Below, in pieces: positions 58,464 to 64,000 of a DNA stretch of 64,000 nucleotides. Made by a program: the position numbers and the translations under genes. This DNA comes from Symsagittifera roscoffensis (lineage: Eukaryota > Xenacoelomorpha > Acoela > Convolutidae), in the NCBI RefSeq assembly GCF_963678635.1, contig NC_087068.1:12837872-12901871 (forward strand), read 5' to 3'. The stretch's first letter is position 1. Every line of letters starts with the position of its first letter. Under the pieces are notes generated by a model that did no database searches, had not been told where the DNA came from, and saw only the letters and a list, made by a program, of their open reading frames with translations.

Positions 58464-58536
58464 CGCCCGACAAGGGAACCGAACCCTTGAACGTCGGATT
58501 GAAAGTCCAACGCTCTACCGACTAAGCTAGCAGGGC
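58464..58536 (-). tRNA. Lys-derived KB, anticodon TTC (Glu)
   Basis: Starts the third, partial 2.98-kb unit; A-box change (ctaagc). Confidence 0.52.
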
Positions 58537-58649
58537 TAAATGATTACGCTACTCTTTCAAATACAAGAATTCGAAGCTTTGGATCCTAAAACGAATGACT
58601 AAGTGCTCATTTTTTTTTGCAGAAATCTCTCATTCTGAGGTTCTGTTCT

Positions 58650-58723
58650 CGCTCCTGGGTGGGCTTAATCCACCAACCTTGTGGTTGACAGCCGAACGCG
58701 CTAGCCGGTTGCGCCCCAAGAGC
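58650..58723 (-). tRNA. Asn-derived NB, anticodon GTC
   Basis: Duplicate of 52686-52759. Confidence 0.42.
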
Positions 58724-58896
58724 GCTATACATAAGTGTCGGTTGATTTTTTTAGGCATCATTCAAGCTTTTTCTATGGGTAAAATTTATTTTTGAGAATC
58801 TGACACTTATTAAGCATCCTTAAAAACTCTGAAAATAACTGGCTTTTTCAATGAAGTACGATTGTTTCAAAGATTTTAATAGAAGAAATGATACTT

Positions 58897-58969
58897 CGCC
58901 CCACAAGGGACTCGAACCCTTGACCGTTGGATTAAAAGTCCAACGCTCTACCGACTGAGCTAGCAGGGC
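58897..58969 (-). tRNA. tRNA-Lys(TTT), KA
   Basis: Duplicate of 52933-53005. Confidence 0.88.
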
Positions 58970-59110
58970 TCGAATGTTTGGCTAATCTTACAGACCTATT
59001 TTGTCAAATTCAAGAATTGAAATTCATAATTTAGTGCTCCTATTTTGAAATTGATAATTTAGTGCTCTTATCTTTTGCAGAAAAGTCTGATTCTGTGGTT
59101 CTGCTGTTCT

Positions 59111-59117
59111 CGCTCCT

Positions 59118-59157
<40 letters not shown>

Positions 59158-59184
59158 AGCGCTAGCCGATTGCGCCACAAGAGC
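59111..59184 (-). tRNA. tRNA-Asn(GTT), NA
   Basis: Duplicate of 53147-53220. Confidence 0.87.
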
Positions 59185-59324
59185 TCAATAAAAAATCATT
59201 TTATGAAAAAAAATTATTTTTGAGCGCCTGAAACTTATTAACCATTCTTAAAAACTCTGAAAATAACTGGCGTTTTCTAAGAAGTTAGAGTGTTTCAAAA
59301 AAATTGATAGAAGAAATGAAACTG

Positions 59325-59397
59325 CGCCCGACTAGGGAACCGAACCCTTGAACGTCGGATTAAAAGTCCAACGCTCTACCGACTAAGCTAGCAGGGC
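59325..59397 (-). tRNA. Lys-derived KB, TTT
   Basis: Duplicate of 53361-53433. Confidence 0.48.
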
Positions 59398-59508
59398 TTA
59401 AAGGATACGCTAGTCTTTCAAATACAAGAATTCGAAGCTTTAGATCCTAAAACGAATGACTAAGTGCTCTTTTTTTTGCACAAATCTCTCATTCTGAGGT
59501 TCTGTTCT

Positions 59509-59582
59509 CGCTCCTGGGTGGGCTTAATCCACCAACCTGTGGGTTGACAGCCGAACGCGCTAGCCGATTGCGCCCCAAGAGC
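59509..59582 (-). tRNA. Asn-derived NB, anticodon GTC
   Basis: Duplicate of 53545-53618. Confidence 0.43.
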
Positions 59583-59755
59583 TCTATACATAAGTGTCGG
59601 TTGATTTTTTTAGGCATCATTCAAGCTTTTTCCATGGGTAAAATTTATTTTTGAAAGTCTGACACTTATTAAGCATCCTTAAAAACTCTGAAAATAACTG
59701 GCGTTTTCAATGAAGTACGATTGTTTCAAAAATTTTAATAGAAGAAATGATACTT

Positions 59756-59828
59756 CGCTCCTCAAGGGACTCGAACCTTTGACCGTTGGTTTAAAAGTCT
59801 AACGCTCTACCGACTGAGCTAGCAGGGC
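59756..59828 (-). tRNA. Lys-derived KA, TTT, loop-closing mismatch
   Basis: Like 53792 with one more stem change (agtctaac). Confidence 0.55.
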
Positions 59829-59969
59829 TCGAATGTTTGGCTAATCTTACAGACCTATTTTGTCAAATTCAAGAATTGAAATTGATAATTTAGTGCTCCT
59901 ATTTTCAAATTGATAATATAGTACTCTAATCTTTTGCAGAAAAGTCTGATTCTGTGGTTCTTCTGTTCT

Positions 59970-59976
59970 CGCTCCT

Positions 59977-60023
<47 letters not shown>

Positions 60024-60043
60024 GCCGATTGCGCCACAAGAGC
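59970..60043 (-). tRNA. tRNA-Asn(GTT), NA
   Basis: Intact NA copy. Confidence 0.92.
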
Positions 60044-60182
60044 TCGATGAAAACTCATTTTATTAAAAAAATTTATTTTTGAGCGCCTGAAACTTATTAA
60101 CCATTCTTAAAACTCTGAAAATAACTGGCGTTTTCTAAGAAGTTAGAGTGTTTCAAAAAAATTGATAGAAGAAATGATACTT

Positions 60183-60255
60183 CGCGCCACAAGGGTCTCG
60201 AACCCTTGACCGTCGGATTAAAAGTCCAACGCTCTACCGACTAAGCTAGCAGGGC
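60183..60255 (-). tRNA. Lys-derived KA/KB chimera, TTT
   Basis: Like 54219 with a T-loop change (ggtctcg). Confidence 0.6.
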
Positions 60256-60365
60256 TTAAAGAATACGCTAGTCTTTCAAATACAAGAATTCGAAGCTTTA
60301 GATCCTAAAACGAATGACTAAGTGCTCTTTTTTTGCACAAATCTCTCATTCTGAGGTTCTGTTCT

Positions 60366-60439
60366 CGCTCCTGGGTGGGCTTAATTCACCAACCTTTGGG
60401 TTGACAGCCGAATGCGCTAGCCGATTGCGCCCCAAGAGC
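60366..60439 (-). tRNA. Asn-derived NB, anticodon GTC
   Basis: NB with D-stem change; where the 2.98-kb periodicity stops. Confidence 0.43.
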
Positions 60440-60612
60440 TCTATACATAAGTGTCGGTTGATTTTTTTAGGCATCATTCAAGCTTTTTCCATGGGTAAAA
60501 TTTATTTTTGAGAGTCTGACACTTATTAAGCATCCTTAAAAACTCTGAAAATAACTGGCGTTTTCAATGAAGTACGATTGTTTCAAAAATTTTAATAGAA
60601 GAAATGATACTT

Positions 60613-60685
60613 CGCCCCACAAGGGACTCGAACCCTTGACTGTTGGATTAAAAGTATAACGCTCCACCGACTGAGCTAGCAGGGC
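60613..60685 (-). tRNA. Lys-derived KA, TTT, weakened stem
   Basis: Anticodon stem TTATA/TCCAA has mismatches; D-stem change (gctcca). Confidence 0.55.
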
Positions 60686-60825
60686 TCGAATGATTGCTAG
60701 TCTTACAGACCTATTTTGTCAAATTCAAGAATTGAGATTGATAATTTAGTGCTCCTATTTTGAAATTGATAATTTAGTACTCTTATCTTTTGCAGAAAAG
60801 TCTGATTCTGTGGTTCTGCTGTTCT

Positions 60826-60832
60826 CGCTCCT

Positions 60833-60879
<47 letters not shown>

Positions 60880-60899
60880 GCCGATTGCGCCACAAGAGC
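60826..60899 (-). tRNA. tRNA-Asn(GTT), NA
   Basis: Intact NA copy with a Lys 5' fragment only 11 bp upstream. Confidence 0.92.
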
Positions 60900-60910
60900 T
60901 CGATAAACTT

Positions 60911-60943
60911 CGTCCAACGCTCTACCGACTGAGCTAGCAGGGC
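60911..60943 (-). pseudogene. tRNA-Lys 5' fragment (33 nt)
   Basis: Only the 5' acceptor strand, D arm and start of the anticodon stem remain, so an A box is kept without a B box. It lies just upstream of the intact tRNA-Asn in the same direction. Confidence 0.85.
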
Positions 60944-61071
60944 TAGCACTAGTCTTTCAAATAGTCTTTCAACTAGTCTTTCAAATACAAGAATTCGAAG
61001 CTTTAGATCCCAAAACGAATGACTAATTGCTCTTTTTTTTGCACAAATCTCTCATTCTGAGGTTCTGTTCT

Positions 61072-61145
61072 CGCTCCTGGGTGGGCTTAATCCACCAACC
61101 TTTGGGTTGGCAGCCGAACGCGCTAGCCGATTGCGCACCAAGAGC
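61072..61145 (-). tRNA. Asn-derived NB, anticodon GCC (Gly)
   Basis: Loop CTGCCAA with NB stem and T-loop defects. Confidence 0.45.
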
Positions 61146-61318
61146 TCTATACATAAGTGTCGGTTGATTTTTTTAGGCATCATTCAAGCTTTTTCCATGG
61201 GTAAAATTTATTTTTGAGAGTCTGACACTTATTAAGCATCCTTAAAAACTCTGAAAATATTTGGCGTTTTCAATGAAGTACGATTGTTTCAAAAAAATTA
61301 ATAGTAGAAATGATACTG

Positions 61319-61391
61319 CGCCCGACAAGGAAACCGAACCCTTGACCGTTGGATTAAAATTCCAACGCTCTACCGACTGAGCTATCAGTGC
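61319..61391 (-). tRNA. Lys-derived KB, TTT, A32
   Basis: Loop ATTTTAA; acceptor changes (gctatcagtgc). Confidence 0.45.
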
Positions 61392-61532
61392 TCGAACGTT
61401 TTGCTAGTCTTACGGACCTATCTTGTCAAATTCAAGAATTGAAATTGATAATTTAGTGCTCCTATTTTGAAATTGAGAATTTAGTTCTCTTATCTTTTGC
61501 AGAAAAGTCTGATTCTGTGGTTCTGCTGTTCT

Positions 61533-61539
61533 CGCTCCT

Positions 61540-61576
<37 letters not shown>

Positions 61577-61606
61577 CAACGCGCTAGCCGATTGCGCCAC
61601 AAGAGC
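61533..61606 (-). tRNA. tRNA-Asn(GTT), NA
   Basis: NA with one anticodon-stem mismatch (cagccc). Confidence 0.83.
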
Positions 61607-61746
61607 TCGATAAAACAGCATTTTATGAAAAAAAAATATTTTTGAGCGCCTGAAACTTATTAACCATTCTTAAAAACTCTGAAAATAACTGGCGTTTTCT
61701 AAGAAGTTAGAGTGTTTCAAAAAATTTGATAGAAGAATTGATACTT

Positions 61747-61819
61747 CGCCCCACAAGGGACTCGAACCCTTGACCGTTGGATTAAAAGTATAACGCTCCA
61801 CCGACTGAGCTAGCAGGGC
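61747..61819 (-). tRNA. Lys-derived KA, TTT, weakened stem
   Basis: Duplicate of 60613-60685. Confidence 0.55.
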
Positions 61820-61959
61820 TCGAATGATTGCTAGTCTTACAGACCTATTTTGTCAAATTCAAGAATTGAAATTGATAATTTAGTGCTCCTATTTTGAAAT
61901 TGATAATTTAGTACTCTTATCTTTTGCAGAAAAGTCTGATTCTGTGGTTCTGCTGTTCT

Positions 61960-61966
61960 CGCTCCT

Positions 61967-62013
<47 letters not shown>

Positions 62014-62033
62014 GCCGATTGCGCCACAAGAGC
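61960..62033 (-). tRNA. tRNA-Asn(GTT), NA
   Basis: Intact NA copy; Lys fragment upstream as at 60826. Confidence 0.92.
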
Positions 62034-62044
62034 TCGATAAACTT

Positions 62045-62077
62045 CGTCCAACGCTCTACCGACTGAGCTAGCAGGGC
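62045..62077 (-). pseudogene. tRNA-Lys 5' fragment (33 nt)
   Basis: Duplicate of 60911-60943. Confidence 0.85.
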
Positions 62078-62180
62078 TAGCACTAGTCTTTCAAATACAA
62101 GAATTCGAAGCTTTAGATCCTAAAACGAATGACTAATTGCTCTTTTTTTGCACAAATCTCTCATTCTGAGGTTCTGTTCT

Positions 62181-62254
62181 CGCTCCTGGGTAGGCTTAAT
62201 CCACCAACCTTTGGGTTGGCAGCCGAACGCGCTAGCCGATTGCGCACCAAGAGC
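62181..62254 (-). tRNA. Asn-derived NB, anticodon GCC (Gly)
   Basis: Duplicate of 61072-61145 with one acceptor-end change. Confidence 0.45.
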
Positions 62255-62427
62255 CCTATACATAAGTGTCGGTTGATTTTTTTAGGCATCATTCAAGCTT
62301 TTTCCATGGGTAAAATTTATTTTTGAGAGTCTGACACTTATTAAGCATCCTTAAAAACTCTGAAAATATTTGGCGTTTTCAATGAAGTACGATTGTTTCA
62401 AAAAAATTAATAGTAGAAATGATACTG

Positions 62428-62500
62428 CGCCCGACAAGGAAACCGAACCCTTGACCGTTGGATTAAAATTCCAACGCTCTACCGACTGAGCTATCAGTGC
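62428..62500 (-). tRNA. Lys-derived KB, TTT, A32
   Basis: Duplicate of 61319-61391. Confidence 0.45.
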
Positions 62501-62641
62501 TCGAACGTTTTGCTAGTCTTACGGACCTATCTTGTCAAATTCAAGAATTGAAATTGATAATTTAGTGCTCCTATTTTGAAATTGAGAATTTAGTTCTCTT
62601 ATCTTTTGCAGAAAAGTCTGATTCTGTGGTTCTGCTGTTCT

Positions 62642-62648
62642 CGCTCCT

Positions 62649-62685
<37 letters not shown>

Positions 62686-62715
62686 CAACGCGCTAGCCGA
62701 TTGCGCCACAAGAGC
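62642..62715 (-). tRNA. tRNA-Asn(GTT), NA
   Basis: Duplicate of 61533-61606. Confidence 0.83.
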
Positions 62716-62854
62716 TCGATAAAACAGCATTTTATGAAAAAAAATATTTTTGAGCGCCTGAAACTTATTAACCATTCTTAAAAACTCTGAAAATAACTGG
62801 CGTTTTCTAAGAAGTTAGAGTGTTTCAAAAAATTTGATAGAAGAATTGATACTG

Positions 62855-62927
62855 CGCCCGACAAGGGAACCGAACCCTTGAACATCGGATTAAAATTCCA
62901 ACGCTCTACCGACTGAGCTAGCAGGGC
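62855..62927 (-). tRNA. Lys-derived KB, TTT, A32
   Basis: Loop ATTTTAA, variable-loop change; joined to an A-type 5' flank. Confidence 0.5.
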
Positions 62928-63067
62928 TCGAATGATTGCTAGTCTTACAGACCTATTTTGTCAAATTCAAGAATTGAAATTCATAATTTAGTGCTCCTAT
63001 TTTGAAATTGATAATTTAGTGCTCTTATCTTTTGCAGAAAAGTCTGATTCTGTGGTTCTGCTGTTCT

Positions 63068-63074
63068 CGCTCCT

Positions 63075-63114
<40 letters not shown>

Positions 63115-63141
63115 AGCGCTAGCCGATTGCCCCACAAGAGC
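63068..63141 (-). tRNA. tRNA-Asn(GTT), NA
   Basis: NA with small D-arm changes (gaaagcgc, tgcccc). Confidence 0.8.
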
Positions 63142-63290
63142 TCGATAAAAAATCATTTTATGAAAAAAATTATTTTTGAGCGCCTGAAACTTATTAACCA
63201 TTCTTAAAAACTCTGAAATTAACTGGCGTTTTCTAAGAAGTTAGAGTGTTTCAAAAAAATTGATAGAAGAAATGAAACTGCGCCCGACTA

Positions 63291-63362
63291 GGGAACCGAA
63301 CCCTTGAACGTCGGATTAAAAGTCCAACGCTCTACCGACTAAGCTAGCAGGGTTAAAGGATA
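63291..63362 (-). tRNA. Lys-derived KB, TTT, 5' end damaged
   Basis: Two bases lost at the 5' boundary (gcagggtt); T-stem and A-box changes. End approximate. Confidence 0.45.
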
Positions 63363-63464
63363 CGCTAGTCTTTCAAATACAAGAATTCGAAGCTTTAGAT
63401 CCTAAAACGAATGACTAAGTGCTCTTTTTTTTTGCACAAATCTCTCATTCTGAGGTTCTGTTCT

Positions 63465-63538
63465 CGCTCCTGGGTGGGCTTAATCCACCAACCTGTGGGT
63501 TGACAGCCGAACGCGCTAGCCGATTGCGCCACAAGAGC
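63465..63538 (-). tRNA. Asn-derived NB/NA chimera, GTC
   Basis: NB T arm and anticodon with an NA 5' end (T8) and NA 5' flank. Confidence 0.48.
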
Positions 63539-63677
63539 TCGATGAAAACTCATTTTATTTGAAAAATTTTTTTTTGAGCGCCTGAAACTTATTAACCATT
63601 CTTAAAACTCTGAAAATAACTGGCGTTTTCTAAGAAGTTAGAGTGTTTCAAAAAAATTGATAGAAGAAATGATACTT

Positions 63678-63750
63678 CGCCCCACAAGGGACTCGAACCC
63701 TTGACCGACGGATTAAAAGTCCAACGCTCTACCGACTAAGCTAGCAGGGC
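63678..63750 (-). tRNA. tRNA-Lys(TTT), KA variant
   Basis: KA with variable-loop and A-box (ctaagc) changes. Confidence 0.78.
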
Positions 63751-63861
63751 TTACAGAATACGCTAGTCTTTCAAATACAAGAATTCGAAGCTTTAGATCC
63801 TAAAACGAATGACTAAGTGCTCTTTTTTTTGCACAAATCTCTCATTCTGAGGTTCTGTTCT

Positions 63862-63935
63862 CGCTCCTGGGTGGGCTTAATCCACCAACCTGTGGGTTGA
63901 CAGCCGAACGCGCTAGCCGATTGCGCCCCAAGAGC
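63862..63935 (-). tRNA. Asn-derived NB, anticodon GTC
   Basis: Last copy in the window; NB of the cctgtggg type. Confidence 0.43.
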
Positions 63936-64000
63936 TCTATACATAAATGTCGGTTGATTTTTTTAGGCATCATTCAAGCTTTTTCCATGGGTAAAATTTA

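Larger units (their letters stand above)
52500..60365 (-). repeat. 2.98-kb seven-pair higher-order unit, about 2.6 copies
   Basis: KB copies with a Glu anticodon mark the unit starts at 52500, 55483 and 58464 (offsets 2983 and 2981 bp). Full units are 52500-55482 and 55483-58463; a partial unit runs to about 60365. Each full unit holds seven Lys/Asn pairs in identical order, including two 69-nt Asn pseudogenes, one 61-nt NB pseudogene and a KB/KA chimera. Confidence 0.88.
60613..62854 (-). repeat. 1.1-kb duplication with Lys fragment next to Asn
   Basis: 60613-61746 and 61747-62854 share KA, NA, a 33-nt Lys fragment, an Asn-derived copy with anticodon GCC, KB and NA. The offset falls from 1134 to 1109 bp because copy 1 has a small duplication at about 60949-60983, where a 'tagtctttcaa' motif occurs three times. 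Confidence 0.85.
1..64000 (-). repeat. Tandem tRNA-Lys/tRNA-Asn array (tRNA-gene satellite)
   Basis: The whole window is a head-to-tail array of alternating Lys- and Asn-derived tRNA sequences on the minus strand, spaced about 215 bp apart (about 430 bp per pair). Spacers are repeated with the genes, so the repeat unit is gene plus spacer. Two diverged pair types, A and B, usually alternate and form an 860-bp dimer. No unrelated sequence interrupts the array and both window edges lie inside it. Translated open frames of 60-74 residues recur on both strands but run straight across the tRNA genes and their spacers, so I call none of them a gene. Neighbouring copies are often near-identical while distant ones differ, as expected from unequal crossing-over and local gene conversion. 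Confidence 0.97.

Noticed and set aside
689-63207. About 100 small open frames of 60-74 residues on both strands
   Set aside because: They overlap tRNA genes and spacers, recur with the repeat, start and stop at repeat-defined positions, and show no coding signature. None is annotated as a CDS.
1-64000. CRISPR-like regular repeats
   Set aside because: Repeat and spacer sizes (73-74 nt genes, 110-170 nt repeated spacers) do not fit. The spacers are themselves repeated and the conserved parts are tRNAs.
1-64000. Entamoeba tRNA array (which includes Asn-Lys units)
   Set aside because: The gene pairing is similar, but I see no short tandem repeats of the Entamoeba kind. The two-class divergence and animal-like tRNA-Asn also fit poorly. 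The species remains open.
1-64000. tRNA-derived SINE family
   Set aside because: No poly-A or simple-repeat tails, target-site duplications or dispersed orientation. All copies are head-to-tail and include both genes.
1-64000. Bacterial, phage or organellar tRNA cluster
   Set aside because: No encoded CCA, pol III style A/B boxes and T-run terminators, only two isotypes, and no accompanying organelle or phage genes.

Overview
The window is one uninterrupted tandem array of tRNA genes and tRNA-derived pseudogenes. I see no protein-coding gene. I count about 149 tRNA-Lys-derived and 149 tRNA-Asn-derived sequences. They alternate strictly, all lie on the minus strand (transcription right to left), and the mean Lys+Asn spacing is about 430 bp. 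The genes have no introns, no encoded 3' CCA, good internal A and B boxes, and short T-runs downstream as RNA polymerase III terminators. This points to a eukaryotic nuclear genome. From memory the Asn body is close to the animal tRNA-Asn consensus, so a metazoan is my best guess, but the species cannot be fixed from this window.

Class names used below. KA: intact tRNA-Lys(TTT), 73 nt. NA: intact tRNA-Asn(GTT), 74 nt. KB: diverged Lys copy with an acceptor mismatch and G instead of A at position 58; its anticodon is TTT or recoded. NB: diverged Asn copy with anticodon GTC, a C-C mismatch in the anticodon stem, a damaged T loop/B box and usually no nearby terminator. Reading along the plus strand the commonest order is KA-NA-KB-NB, a dimer of about 860 bp made of an 'A' half that looks functional and a 'B' half that looks decayed. 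A and B halves are homologous over their whole length, spacers included, so the array behaves like a higher-order satellite whose monomer is a tRNA gene pair.

Regional layout. 1-9.4 kb: segments of 1.3, 1.0 and 4.5-4.8 kb are duplicated. 9.8-12.3 kb: a 1.38-kb duplication carrying A/B chimeras. 13.4-16.5 kb: a 1.68-kb duplication with TCA-anticodon Lys copies. 16.5-19 kb: a 1.32-kb duplication. 19.8-23.2 kb: a 1.69-kb duplication with Ile-anticodon Asn copies. 25.8-30.2 kb: a 2.17-kb duplication with 13-bp expansions inside Asn copies. 33.6-38.7 kb: 2.14-kb and 0.86-kb duplications. 38.7-52.5 kb: mostly 0.86-kb dimers of a regional subfamily. 52.5-60.4 kb: a seven-pair, 2.98-kb higher-order unit present about 2.6 times. 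60.6-62.9 kb: a 1.1-kb duplication in which a Lys 5' fragment sits just upstream of tRNA-Asn.

The most notable content is the set of recoded anticodons on otherwise tRNA-like bodies. These include two intact Lys bodies with UUA (complementary to the stop codon UAA), two Lys-derived copies with UCA (complementary to UGA), and Lys or Asn bodies bearing Thr, Arg, Ile, Glu, Ala, Asp, Tyr or Gly anticodons. Whether any of these is transcribed or charged cannot be seen from sequence.
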